Origin: Pseudomonas shirazensis
GTDB taxonomy: Bacteria; Pseudomonadota; Gammaproteobacteria; Pseudomonadales; Pseudomonadaceae
NCBI RefSeq assembly: GCF_014268785.2
Contig: NZ_JABWRD020000001.1
Location: 943,001 to 1,007,000, forward strand
Direction: 5' to 3'
DNA: 64,000 bases
The notes beneath the pieces are model-generated. The model did no database searches. It worked only from the letters and a program-made list of their open reading frames with translations, and had not been told where the DNA came from. The translations under genes were made by a program, and so were the position numbers. Below, piece by piece: positions 8,175 through 16,326 of this stretch (position 1 is the stretch's first letter; every line of letters starts with the position of its first letter).

Positions 8175-9122
8175 GTGAAAATCTGCATTCTTGGAGCCGG
8201 CGCCCTCGGTTGCGCCATTGGCGCTGCCTTGAGCGAGGCGGGGCACGAAACCTGGTTGTTGAACCGCGGCCAGGCGCATGTCGATGCGATCAACCAGCAC
8301 GGCCTGCACGTCGATGATGAGCGTGGCGAGCGCCACGTGCGGGTCAACGCCAGCATCGATGCCGAAGAGATCGGTACGGCCGATCTGGTGGTGGTGCTGG
8401 TCAAGTCGTTCCATACCGCTGAAGCGATTGCCGGCGCCAGTGCCTTGATCGGCCCGCAGACGCTGGTGCTGTCCCTGCAGAACGGCCTGGGGCACGAGGA
8501 CATTCTAGCCGAGGCAGTGGGCCGTGAGCGTGTACTCGCGGGCAAGACCTACGTCGGTGGCGTGCTGCTGGCGTCCGGCTCGATTCGCGCCGGGGTAGTG
8601 GGCAAGCAGACCTTCATCGGCGAGCTCGACGGCCAGTTGACGCCGCGGGTGCAGGCCATTGCCGACGCCTTCAACGGCGCCGGGCTGGCCACCAGTGTCA
8701 GCGACAACATCCTCGGCACCATGTGGGACAAGCTGCTGGTCAACGTCGCCACCGGCGCGCTCAGCGGCATCACCATGCTCAGCTATGGCCAGCTGTACAG
8801 CGAACCGCTGCTCGAGAGCACGGCCAAGGCAGCGGTGGCCGAAGCCATCGCGGTCGCCGAGCGGGCCGGTATCCGCCTCAGCCTGACCAGCCCAGAAGCC
8901 GCCTGGCAACTGGCTGCCGAAGGCCTGCCGGCGAGTTTTCGCACCTCGATGCTGCAGAGCCTGGAAAAAGGCTCGATCACCGAAATCGATTTCATCAACG
9001 GCTCCGTTGTGCGCTGGGGCCAGCGCCATGGCGTGCCCACACCGGTCAACGCAACCCTGGTGGCCTGCATCAAAGGCATTGAACGCGCCATGGGCGACTA
9101 TCAAAAGAGGGACTTCAAGTGA
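8175..9122 (+). CDS. 2-dehydropantoate 2-reductase (ApbA/PanE) family oxidoreductase
   Basis: This 315-residue protein has an N-terminal Rossmann fold (ILGAGALGCAIGAALSEAG, residues 4-22, then LLNR, which suggests NADP) and the C-terminal helical ketopantoate-reductase domain with MWDKLLVN (Lys186, the family's catalytic lysine) and a TSMLQSLEKG-TEID segment. The GTG start has a perfect AGGAGG RBS 8 bases upstream. It is the first gene of a six-gene operon and its stop overlaps the next start (GTGA). Given that context it is more likely to reduce or oxidise a branched 2-keto/2-hydroxy acid in catabolism than to make pantoate. The substrate is unknown. Confidence 0.88.
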   Translation: MKICILGAGALGCAIGAALSEAGHETWLLNRGQAHVDAINQHGLHVDDERGERHVRVNASIDAEEIGTADLVVVLVKSFHTAEAIAGASALIGPQTLVLSLQNGLGHEDILAEAVGRERVLAGKTYVGGVLLASGSIRAGVVGKQTFIGELDGQLTPRVQAIADAFNGAGLATSVSDNILGTMWDKLLVNVATGALSGITMLSYGQLYSEPLLESTAKAAVAEAIAVAERAGIRLSLTSPEAAWQLAAEGLPASFRTSMLQSLEKGSITEIDFINGSVVRWGQRHGVPTPVNATLVACIKGIERAMGDYQKRDFK

Positions 9123-9514
9123 CTGCCAAAGCCTACCTTGAACACGTTGCATTCTTCGTCAAGGACATCCACTGGCACATCGGCTTTTTCAGCGAGGTGT
9201 GCGGCATGACCATGCGTGAAGTCCAGGGCAGCCTCGAGCAGCCTGCGCAGTACTGGACCCTGGGCGGGTTGCAGTTCATCCATCAGCCGGACTTTGCCGG
9301 CCCGGAAGGACGCATGGCCCACCTGGGCATCATGTGCGAAGACCTCGAGGCCAGCCTGGCTGCTGCGCAGCGCTTCGGCGTCACGCCATTGCCGCAAGGC
9401 TTCAACTGGTTCCGCCTGCCGGATGGCCTGGCGATCGAGCTGATTCAGGCCCGTCCGGTCAGCTGCGTAGCCCAGGCATTGGCGATTGACCCACGTGCAC
9501 AGGAGCAAGCATGA
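9119..9514 (+). CDS. VOC (glyoxalase/dioxygenase superfamily) protein
   Basis: A 131-residue protein of two VOC half-modules. Likely metal ligands are His9 (LEHVAFF), a His in MAHLGIM and Glu in LAIELIQ, the pattern of the glyoxalase I/epimerase superfamily. Such proteins catalyse isomerisation, epimerisation, ring cleavage or fosfomycin-type additions at a bound metal. GTG start; it overlaps the reductase by 4 bases and its own end overlaps the MaoC gene by 4 bases, so the three are translationally coupled. A CoA-ester epimerase is one reasonable guess, since a CoA-transferase follows, but nothing in the sequence fixes the reaction. Confidence 0.8.
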   Translation: MTAKAYLEHVAFFVKDIHWHIGFFSEVCGMTMREVQGSLEQPAQYWTLGGLQFIHQPDFAGPEGRMAHLGIMCEDLEASLAAAQRFGVTPLPQGFNWFRLPDGLAIELIQARPVSCVAQALAIDPRAQEQA

Positions 9515-9966
9515 ACGTAGTGGAAAAATTCTGGGACGATGCCCGTGAAGGCGACGAGTGCATCAGCCCAAGCTATACCGTGACCCGTGAGCGCATTCTG
9601 GCCTACGCCGACCTTACCGGTGACCACACCCCGGTCCACGTCGACGAGGCTTACGCCAACGCCAGCCACTTCGGCTGCCTGGTTGCCCATGGCTTGTTCG
9701 GCCTGTCGATTGCCGACGGCCTCAAGACCCAATGCGAATACCGCTTCGTGCCCGGCATGTCGCTGGGCTGGACCTGGGACTTCCTCTTGCCGATCAAGGT
9801 CAACGACGTGCTCCACGTGCGCATGCGCGTCGGCTCGATGCGCGCAAGCAAAAGTCGCCCAGGCTGGGGAATCGTGGTCTTGCCGTCGGAGCTGATCAAC
9901 CAGCACGGCGAAGTGGCGCAGCGTGGCGAGCACCGGTTGATGGTCCCAAGGAGGGCGCAGGCATGA
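9511..9966 (+). CDS. MaoC-type (hot-dog) dehydratase/hydratase
   Basis: A 151-residue hot-dog-fold protein with the hydratase-2 motif GDHTPVHVDEAYA, giving the Asp38/His43 catalytic pair, and LVAHGLFGLS. Family members hydrate or dehydrate enoyl-CoA or related thioesters, such as mesaconyl-CoA hydratase and PhaJ. It is coupled to the VOC gene (ATGA overlap) and to the CoA-transferase gene (4-base overlap), which fits action on the CoA ester made by the latter. The length equals single-domain MaoC proteins. Confidence 0.86.
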   Translation: MNVVEKFWDDAREGDECISPSYTVTRERILAYADLTGDHTPVHVDEAYANASHFGCLVAHGLFGLSIADGLKTQCEYRFVPGMSLGWTWDFLLPIKVNDVLHVRMRVGSMRASKSRPGWGIVVLPSELINQHGEVAQRGEHRLMVPRRAQA

Positions 9967-11195
9967 GTCAGGCATTACCACTCGCAGGCATCCGCGTCAT
10001 CGATTACAGCCACTTTCTCGCCGGCCCGTATGTTGGCCGCTGCCTGGCTGCGCTGGGCGCCGAAGTGATCAAGGTCGAGCGCCCAGGTACAGGTGATGCT
10101 GGCCGCCAGCATGCCTTTACCCTCGACGAGCAGCAGAGCGGTTACTTTCTGCAACTGAACATGGGCAAGCAGGGCGCCAGCGTCAACATGCGCGACCCGC
10201 GCGGCAAGGCCTTCATGCAGCGCCTGACCGACTCGGCCGACGTATTCATCGAAAACTACCGCCCCGGTGCACTGGAAAAGCTCGGTCTGGGCTACAGCGA
10301 GCTGTCGGCGCGCAACCCGCGGCTGGTCTATTGCTCGATCTCGGCCTATGGCCACACCGGGCCTGATGCGCACCGCGCAGGCTTCGGCCTGATCGCCGAA
10401 GCCAAGAGCGGCATCATGCAGATGGTCGGCGTGCCGGGCGAGGCGCCGCCGTTGCTGCGTATTTCGCTGGGTGACATGTACACCGGCATTCATGCCGTAG
10501 CTGCAATCAACGCGGCGCTGTTGGGCCGGGTCAGCAGTGGCCGCGGCCAGCATATCGACATGGCCCTCTACGACACGCTGGTGTCGATGCACGAATACGC
10601 CGTGCAGTGCTACACGCTGTCCGACGGCATCGTGCTGCCCGAGCAGACTGGGCATGACATGCCGACGTCGACCCTGTACGGGGTCTTCCGCGCCGCCGAT
10701 GGTGACCTGGTCATCGCTGCGCAGGTGGACGACGCCTGGCAGCGCTTCGCCGCCATGCTCGAAGCCAACGGCGGCCCGAGCGGCTTTGGCAGCGACAGCC
10801 GCTTCCACAGCCTGAACGGGCGCAACGCCAATCGCGAGGACATTCTGGCGGTGGTGCGCGAGTGGGTCGGCGCGCGGCGGGTGGCGGATATACTCGCTTT
10901 GCTCGACAGCATCGACATCCCCAGCGCCAAGGTCCAGCGCATCGACGAGGTGCTCGCCGACCCGCAGATCAAAGCCCGCAACATGGTCATCGAACAGGAG
11001 CACCCGCGCTACGGCACCTTGCGCCTGCCTAACCTGCCGTTTCGCTTCTCGGACTGCGATACCACCATTCACCAGGTCGCCCCGGACCTCGGCCAGCACA
11101 ACGCCGAAATCGCCGCCGGGCTTGGTTTCAGCCCTGAACAGATCGCTGCGATGCAGGCAGATGGGGTCTTGTTCAGCCACGGAGATGCAACATGA
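9963..11195 (+). CDS. CaiB/BaiF (family III) CoA-transferase
   Basis: A 410-residue family III CoA-transferase: RVIDYSHFLAGPY at the N-terminus, ALGAEVIKVERPGTGD, NPRLVYCSISAYGHTGP, and SLGDMYTG with the nucleophilic Asp171 that forms the acyl-CoA anhydride intermediate. It moves CoA between carboxylic acids and so activates the pathway acid. I chose the ATG at 9963 because it overlaps the MaoC stop and starts in the family-typical LPLAGIRVID; the frame is open further upstream through the MaoC gene. Close relatives include formyl-CoA, succinyl-CoA:mesaconate and 2-methylacyl transferases; which one applies cannot be read. Confidence 0.92.
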   Translation: MSQALPLAGIRVIDYSHFLAGPYVGRCLAALGAEVIKVERPGTGDAGRQHAFTLDEQQSGYFLQLNMGKQGASVNMRDPRGKAFMQRLTDSADVFIENYRPGALEKLGLGYSELSARNPRLVYCSISAYGHTGPDAHRAGFGLIAEAKSGIMQMVGVPGEAPPLLRISLGDMYTGIHAVAAINAALLGRVSSGRGQHIDMALYDTLVSMHEYAVQCYTLSDGIVLPEQTGHDMPTSTLYGVFRAADGDLVIAAQVDDAWQRFAAMLEANGGPSGFGSDSRFHSLNGRNANREDILAVVREWVGARRVADILALLDSIDIPSAKVQRIDEVLADPQIKARNMVIEQEHPRYGTLRLPNLPFRFSDCDTTIHQVAPDLGQHNAEIAAGLGFSPEQIAAMQADGVLFSHGDAT

Positions 11196-12010
11196 CTGAC
11201 CGCTATGCAGTGATCGGGCGGCCGATCAACCACACCAAATCGCCGCTGATTCACGGCCTGTTTGCCCAGGTCAGTGAGCAGGTACTTGAATACGGCGCCA
11301 TCGAAGGCGAACTTGACGGCTTCGAAGCGCAGGTACTGGGCTTTCGCGAGTCGGGCGGGCTGGGCATGAACATCACTGCGCCGTTCAAGCTGCGCGCGTT
11401 CGAGCTGGCCGACCGGCGCAGCGAGCGCGCCCAGCTGGCCGGGGCCGCCAACGCGCTGAAGTTCGAAGACGGGCGCATCGTTGCGGACAACTTCGATGGC
11501 ATCGGCTTGCTGCGCGATATCGAAAGCAACCTTGGCCAGCCGCTGCGCAACCGCCGGGTGCTGTTGCTCGGCGCCGGTGGTGCAGTGCGCGGTGCGCTGC
11601 TGCCGTTTCTGCAGGCAGCGCCGCTGGAGCTGGTCATCGTCAACCGCGATATGTCCAAAGCCGTGGCGCTGCGCAATGAAGTCGACCACCCGCTGCTGCG
11701 CATCAGCCGTTACGAAGAGCTGCAGGGCGAGACCTTCGATATCGTTATCAATGCCACCTCGGCCAGCCTCAGCGGTGAGCTGCCGCCGGTGCCTGCTGAC
11801 GTATTGAACGGTGCCCAGCTGGCCTACGAGCTGGCCTATGGCAAGGGCCTCACGCCATTCCTGCGGCTGGCCCGCGAGCAGGGCGTGCCGAACCTGGCCG
11901 ACGGCGTCGGCATGCTGGTCGAGCAGGCGGCAGAGGCATTTGCCTGGTGGCGCGGGGTGCGGCCTGAGACGCGCACTGTGATCAACCAACTGACCATCCC
12001 ACTCGAGTAG
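11192..12010 (+). CDS. Shikimate dehydrogenase-like protein, AroE paralogue
   Basis: The 272-residue protein has both AroE domains: substrate domain with KSPLIH and the catalytic Lys66 (NITAPFK), Asp102 (DNFDG), then Rossmann VLLLGAGGAVRGAL and the NRDMSKA cofactor loop, ending DGVGMLVEQAAEAFAWWRGVRP. Lys66 and Asp102 are intact, so it should be a dehydrogenase. The usual NTDG reads NFDG (Phe101) and the usual YDM-YG reads YELAYG, both at the substrate site. It is probably not the housekeeping AroE but one of the divergent AroE classes known in P. putida (Ael1, RifI, SdhL, YdiB). It is coupled to the CoA-transferase (ATGA) and followed after 4 bases by an AroQ paralogue. Confidence 0.85.
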   Translation: MTDRYAVIGRPINHTKSPLIHGLFAQVSEQVLEYGAIEGELDGFEAQVLGFRESGGLGMNITAPFKLRAFELADRRSERAQLAGAANALKFEDGRIVADNFDGIGLLRDIESNLGQPLRNRRVLLLGAGGAVRGALLPFLQAAPLELVIVNRDMSKAVALRNEVDHPLLRISRYEELQGETFDIVINATSASLSGELPPVPADVLNGAQLAYELAYGKGLTPFLRLAREQGVPNLADGVGMLVEQAAEAFAWWRGVRPETRTVINQLTIPLE

Positions 12011-12014
12011 CGCC

Positions 12015-12452
12015 ATGAGCGTCAATATCCTGATGCTGCACGGCGTCAACCACAACATGTTCGGCAAACGGGACCCACGCCAGTACGGCACGGCCACGTT
12101 GGCAGACATCGATCAGGCCTTGCAGGCGCTGGGTGAGGAACTCGGCGCGCGCATCGAGAGCTTTCAGAGCAACTACGAAGGGGCGATGTGCGAGCGTATT
12201 CACCAGGCCTACGAAGAGCGGGTCGATGCCGTGCTGATCAATGCCGGGGCCTGGACCCACTACAGCTACGGCATTCGCGATGCGCTAGCGATTCTGGAAG
12301 TGCCGGTGGTAGAAGTGCACATGTCGAACATCCATGCCCGCGAGGCGTTTCGTCATCACTCGGTGTTCGCCGAGGTGGTACGCGGGCAAATTTGTGGGTT
12401 TGGCGTTGATACTTACCGGCTGGCGTTGCGAGCAGCGATGGGCATGCTCTGA
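12015..12452 (+). CDS. Type II 3-dehydroquinate dehydratase-like protein, AroQ paralogue
   Basis: A 145-residue type II dehydroquinase fold. The catalytic residues Arg19, Tyr24, Asn76, His82, His102 and Arg113 are all present by alignment to the standard motif order. Departures include GVNHN in place of the nearly invariant GPNLN, QSNYEG (Tyr54) in place of QSNHEG, and NAGAWTH in place of NPGAYTH. These suggest lyase chemistry on a related but different cyclic acid. It closes the six-gene operon, 4 bases after the AroE-like gene. A second type II paralogue is at 54.3 kb, with different changes. Confidence 0.87.
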   Translation: MSVNILMLHGVNHNMFGKRDPRQYGTATLADIDQALQALGEELGARIESFQSNYEGAMCERIHQAYEERVDAVLINAGAWTHYSYGIRDALAILEVPVVEVHMSNIHAREAFRHHSVFAEVVRGQICGFGVDTYRLALRAAMGML

Positions 12453-12533
12453 TTGCAGCTGATCTGTTTGCGTTTTATCCACCGCCAGAACGCCGACCGC
12501 GAGGCTGCTGGGGCATACTGGGATCTTTTTCGG

Positions 12534-12551
12534 GCGATCAGCGCTGATCGC
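12534..12551. promoter_or_regulatory. Perfect 18-bp palindrome upstream of the AEC permease
   Basis: GCGATCAGCGCTGATCGC is an uninterrupted 9+9 palindrome ending 15 bases before the ATG at 12567. Its place between promoter and start suggests an operator for a dimeric repressor (inference). A stem-loop in the leader RNA is the other reading. Confidence 0.5.
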
Positions 12552-12566
12552 TGGTGAGGGCAAGGC

Positions 12567-13442
12567 ATGCTGGCTTCGTTGTTCGCTGTTCTGGCACCGG
12601 TGTTTATCGTCGCGGGCATTGGCTACGGCTGGGCCCGCAGCGGTATCGACTATCCCACCGAATTCATCGCCCGACTGGTGATGAACATCGGCACCCCAGC
12701 CTTGGTGCTGTCGACCTTGAGCCGGACCAAACTGGACCAGTCGGCCTTTACCAATATGGCGTTGGCCTGCGTACTGTGCATGGCTGGCATGGCCTTGGTC
12801 GGGCTGCTGGTCAGCCGCTTGTCTGGCCTGCACTGGCGCGTCTTGTTGCCGGCGTTCATGTATCCCAATACCGGCAACATGGGCCTGCCAATCAGCCTGT
12901 ACGCCTTTGGCGAGCATGGCCTGGCGCTGGCGGTGGCGTTCTTTCTGACCTTGTCGATCTTCCAGTTCACCGTGGGCATTGCCGTGGCTGGCGGCGCCAG
13001 CTCGTTCAAGGCGCTGCTGCGCAACCCGATCGTGATCAGCCTGGCGGGGGCCATGCCGATCATCTTTCTGCAATGGGAATTGCCCAAGTGGCTGGCCAAT
13101 ACCGTCAACCTGCTGGGCGGCATGACCATCCCGTTGATGCTGCTGACCCTCGGCGTGTCGCTGGCCAGCATCCGCCTGCAGCAGGTCGGCAAGGGCATGC
13201 TGCTGGGCGGGCTGCGGATCGTTCTGGGTGGCGCGGTTGGCTGGGCAGTGGGTGAGCTGCTTGACCTGGAAACCATGGCCAAGGCCATCCTGGTGTTGCA
13301 ATCGTCGATGCCGGTGGCAGTGTTCAACTACCTGCTGGCCGTGCGCGCCAAGCGCTCACCTGAAGAGGTCGCCAACCTGGTGATGTGCTCGACGATCCTG
13401 TCGTTCGTCTGGTTGCCGCTGGTGCTGGCCTGGTGGCTGTAA
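12567..13442 (+). CDS. AEC (auxin efflux carrier) family permease
   Basis: This 291-residue, almost wholly hydrophobic protein has about 10 membrane segments in two repeats. It contains the family's NTGNMGLPISLYAFGE and MPVAVFNYLLAVR motifs. AEC carriers such as MdcF move small carboxylates or auxin-like acids. It starts 114 bp after the six-gene operon on the same strand, with a palindrome in between, so it may be a separately controlled permease for the same substrate. It converges on the efflux pair gene with a 9-base gap. Confidence 0.9.
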   Translation: MLASLFAVLAPVFIVAGIGYGWARSGIDYPTEFIARLVMNIGTPALVLSTLSRTKLDQSAFTNMALACVLCMAGMALVGLLVSRLSGLHWRVLLPAFMYPNTGNMGLPISLYAFGEHGLALAVAFFLTLSIFQFTVGIAVAGGASSFKALLRNPIVISLAGAMPIIFLQWELPKWLANTVNLLGGMTIPLMLLTLGVSLASIRLQQVGKGMLLGGLRIVLGGAVGWAVGELLDLETMAKAILVLQSSMPVAVFNYLLAVRAKRSPEEVANLVMCSTILSFVWLPLVLAWWL

Positions 13443-13451
13443 CCCGCAGCC

Positions 13452-14594
13452 CTAGTCGCTTGAATGCTCGGCGCGGGTATCGATGCCGACCACCACCGAC
13501 ATCCCTGGGCGCAGGCGCTTGGCGTCGGGCTGGTCCGGGTCGACGGTGATCCGCACCGGGATCCGCTGCGCGATCTTGACGAAGTTGCCGGTGGCGTTGT
13601 CGGCTTGCAGCAAGGCGAACTCGGAGCCGGTCGCGGGTGAGATCTGCTGCACGTGGCCGCGCAGTTTCAAGTGATCGAGCGCATCGACGCTGAAGGTCAC
13701 CGGCTGGCCAATGCGTACCTTGGCCATCTGGGTTTCCTTCATGTTGGCGATGATCCAGTGGTTGTCCGGGACCAGCGGCATCAACTGCGCACCTGAATTG
13801 ACATACGCACCCAGGCGCGTGCCGATCTGGCCGAGCTGGCCATCGCGCGGTGCGGTGACGCGGGTGTTGTCCAGGTCGATGCGGGCCAGCTCGACCGCAG
13901 CCTTGGCGTTTTCTACCGAGGCTTCCAGCGAGGCGCGGTTGACGATCACCGTCTCTACGTCCTGGCGCGCGATCTCCAGCGCGGCCTTGGCCTGGGCCAG
14001 GCTTGCCACTGATGCTGCATGATTGGCGCGGCTGACATCCAGCTCGCGGCGCGATACCGAACCGTCGCTGACCAGCGCCTGATTGCGGCGCAGGTCAGCC
14101 TGGCTCTTGTCGGCCTGGGCGGCAGCATCGGTGATCGCCGCCTGGCGCTGGACGATGGTCGCCTCGGCGCTCTTGCGCTGCTGCAGGTTGTTGGCCAGCG
14201 CGGCCTGCTGTTGCTGTAATTGCGCAATGGCCTGGGCCAGGCGCTGGGTGTAGATGCGGTCATCAAGGCGCACCAGCAGGTCGCCGGCCTTGACGTACTG
14301 GAAGTCCTGCACCGGCACTTCGACGACATAGCCGGACAGCTGCGGGCCGATCAGCGTGACCTGGCCACGCACCAGCGCGTTTTCGGTGCTCTCGATATCG
14401 CTGCCAAATGGCGGCAGTTGCCAGGCATACAGCACCAGCAGGATGCCGGCCAGGGCCACACCGGCAAAGGTCAGGACAGACAATACCCGCACTCGTCGCG
14501 AGCCGCCGGGGTTGCTCGGCTGCGTGGGCGGGGTCTGACCTTCCGGAGTTTCGGCAATGGCGTTGGTAGAGGTGATCGGTGTTTCTTCATTCAT
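13452..14594 (-). CDS. HlyD/EmrA family membrane-fusion protein
   Basis: A 380-residue periplasmic adaptor: cytosolic tail rich in T/P/N, one membrane anchor (about 36-55, VLTFAGVALAGILLVLYAW), N-terminal lipoyl half (NALVRGQVTLIGPQLSGYVVEV), a long alpha-hairpin rich in A/Q/R, second lipoyl half (RVTAPRDGQLG) and beta-barrel (RIPVRITVDP). It links the inner-membrane pump to an outer-membrane channel in EmrAB-TolC-type export. The start is the ATG at 14594, which overlaps the stop of the MFS pump gene (ATGA). The outer-membrane channel gene is not present here. Confidence 0.93.
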   Translation of the reverse strand: MNEETPITSTNAIAETPEGQTPPTQPSNPGGSRRVRVLSVLTFAGVALAGILLVLYAWQLPPFGSDIESTENALVRGQVTLIGPQLSGYVVEVPVQDFQYVKAGDLLVRLDDRIYTQRLAQAIAQLQQQQAALANNLQQRKSAEATIVQRQAAITDAAAQADKSQADLRRNQALVSDGSVSRRELDVSRANHAASVASLAQAKAALEIARQDVETVIVNRASLEASVENAKAAVELARIDLDNTRVTAPRDGQLGQIGTRLGAYVNSGAQLMPLVPDNHWIIANMKETQMAKVRIGQPVTFSVDALDHLKLRGHVQQISPATGSEFALLQADNATGNFVKIAQRIPVRITVDPDQPDAKRLRPGMSVVVGIDTRAEHSSD

Positions 14595-16240
14595 TGATTC
14601 GAAGCGCCGCGGTTTGAGTCGGAAAGGGCCGCCTGGCGGGTCGTGTGCCAGACCCACAGGCTGCGCAGCGAAATCCAGAGCATGGTCAGTATGGCAATCC
14701 CGGCGATCAGCAGGAATACATCGTTGTAAGCCAGCACGTTGGCTTCGCGGGTGGCGGCATTGGCCAACAAGCGGGTGCCGACTTCAATGCGCAGGGCCGG
14801 GTCGGCAATGACTCCAGCATAGCCGCCGCCACCGCTTTGGACCCGGGCGTTTACCAGGGGTTCGAGGCGGCTCAGCTGTTCGCTGAGGTTGCTCGAGTGG
14901 AATTTCTCGCGCACGGTCTGGAAGGTGCCGAGCAAGGCCGCGCCAAGCAAGCCGCCGAGGTTGTTGCAGATGCCGAACAGTACCGAAAAGCTGACCAGGT
15001 TGCGCGGGTTGGCGCGCACGTGGCCGATGCCCAACGCCATCGATGGGCCGAGGAAGAAGGTGCTGCCAAACGCCAGCATGAACTGGCTCAGGTACATCTG
15101 CGCTGGCCGGGTCAGGTTGCTCGAGCTGCTGTCCATGTAGGCGCCGACAGCCATCAGCGCCAGCGAGCCGAACAGCGGCAGCACCAGGTGCTTGGGGTTG
15201 ATGGTCAGGGCACTGGTGACCAGCCCGGCCACGGCGCCCAGCAGCATCACCGCATACAGGCTGCGCAGCTGCTCGGTGCCCAGGTTGAGCGTTTGCAGAA
15301 ACCCCACCGCGCCGGTCGATTGCTCGGAGGTGACCATGCGGATCAGGATCACGCACAGGGCCAGGCGGATCACCGCGGCGCTGCTCAGCCAGCGGGTCAT
15401 CAACAACGGGTTGCTGCGGTTGTGCTCGATCGCCAGCCCGGCGCAGATCAAACCGATCGAGGCCGCCAGCGCCATGCCGATCCACGGCGTGTCCAGCCAC
15501 CATTCGATGCGCCCCAGCGACAGCGCGGCGCAGAGCAGGGCGGTGCCGCTGGCCATCAGGCCGAAAGTGAGAAAATCCAGCGGTTCGAAGGTCTTGAAAC
15601 GGTCGCCAGGCGGCAACTTCAGCAGTAATACGCAGCCCAGCGCGGTCAGCGCCAAGCCCAGTTCGAACATGTACAAACCGCGCCATTCGGCAATCTGCAG
15701 CAGGTCTTCGGAGAAGATCCGCGCCAGCGGTATCGCCAGCTGCGAGGCACCCAGGCCGAGCACCATGGCTTTGAGTCGCCAACGCTCGGGGAAGGCCTGA
15801 ATCATGTAGTACAGGCCCAGCGAGCTCAGCGCTGCACCGACCATACCGTGGGCTGCGCGCACGGCGATGGCCGAGTTAATGTCGTTGACGAACAAGTGGG
15901 CGAAGGTGACCAGTGCATACAGCACCAGAAACACCTCGGTGAACGCGCGCAGGCCAAACTGCTGACGAAACTTCACCAGCAGCAGGTTCATCGACACGTT
16001 GGTCATCACGAACGCCGCCGGCAGCCAGGCCATTTCGGCGCTGGTGGCACCGAGCGCGCCTTGCAGGAAGGTCAGGTTGGCGGTCACCAGAGCATTGCCC
16101 AGGCCGCCGGTGATCGCCACCAGCAGGCCCACCGCGCCGTAGGCGAGGCGGGTCAGCGGTGGATGCAGCGGGGTCGACGGCGAGCCGGGAATGGTCGGCT
16201 TTTCGTGGGGGAGCCACTGGCGTGGGGCGTACTTGTCCAT
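14591..16240 (-). CDS. MFS drug/multisubstrate exporter, EmrB/QacA type (14 TM)
   Basis: A 549-residue DHA2-type carrier with roughly 14 membrane spans. The N-terminal region NLTFLQGALGATSAEMAWLPAAFVMTNVSM corresponds to motif C/A of the EmrB group, and a periplasmic loop near residues 455-505 is rich in polar residues with EKFHSSNLSEQL. It precedes and overlaps the EmrA-like gene, so the two form an efflux pair. The substrate is unknown; aromatic acids, fusaric acid and drugs are common for the group. No regulator is adjacent. Confidence 0.93.
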   Translation of the reverse strand: MDKYAPRQWLPHEKPTIPGSPSTPLHPPLTRLAYGAVGLLVAITGGLGNALVTANLTFLQGALGATSAEMAWLPAAFVMTNVSMNLLLVKFRQQFGLRAFTEVFLVLYALVTFAHLFVNDINSAIAVRAAHGMVGAALSSLGLYYMIQAFPERWRLKAMVLGLGASQLAIPLARIFSEDLLQIAEWRGLYMFELGLALTALGCVLLLKLPPGDRFKTFEPLDFLTFGLMASGTALLCAALSLGRIEWWLDTPWIGMALAASIGLICAGLAIEHNRSNPLLMTRWLSSAAVIRLALCVILIRMVTSEQSTGAVGFLQTLNLGTEQLRSLYAVMLLGAVAGLVTSALTINPKHLVLPLFGSLALMAVGAYMDSSSSNLTRPAQMYLSQFMLAFGSTFFLGPSMALGIGHVRANPRNLVSFSVLFGICNNLGGLLGAALLGTFQTVREKFHSSNLSEQLSRLEPLVNARVQSGGGGYAGVIADPALRIEVGTRLLANAATREANVLAYNDVFLLIAGIAILTMLWISLRSLWVWHTTRQAALSDSNRGASNQ

Positions 16241-16326
16241 CGGAAGGGCTTGGCCTTGGTCAACTTGCGAAACTGTACGTCAGATCAGTCAAGCGGGTGA
16301 AGCTGCTGCAGCAATTTTAGCGCTGC

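Noticed and set aside
9975..11180. 400-codon open frame on the minus strand
   Set aside because: It is antisense to the CaiB-type CoA-transferase, which has a full set of family motifs; the antisense product has none.
14645..15628. 330-codon plus-strand open frame
   Set aside because: It is antisense to the EmrB-type pump; the product is Gln/Ala/His rich and lacks an RBS.
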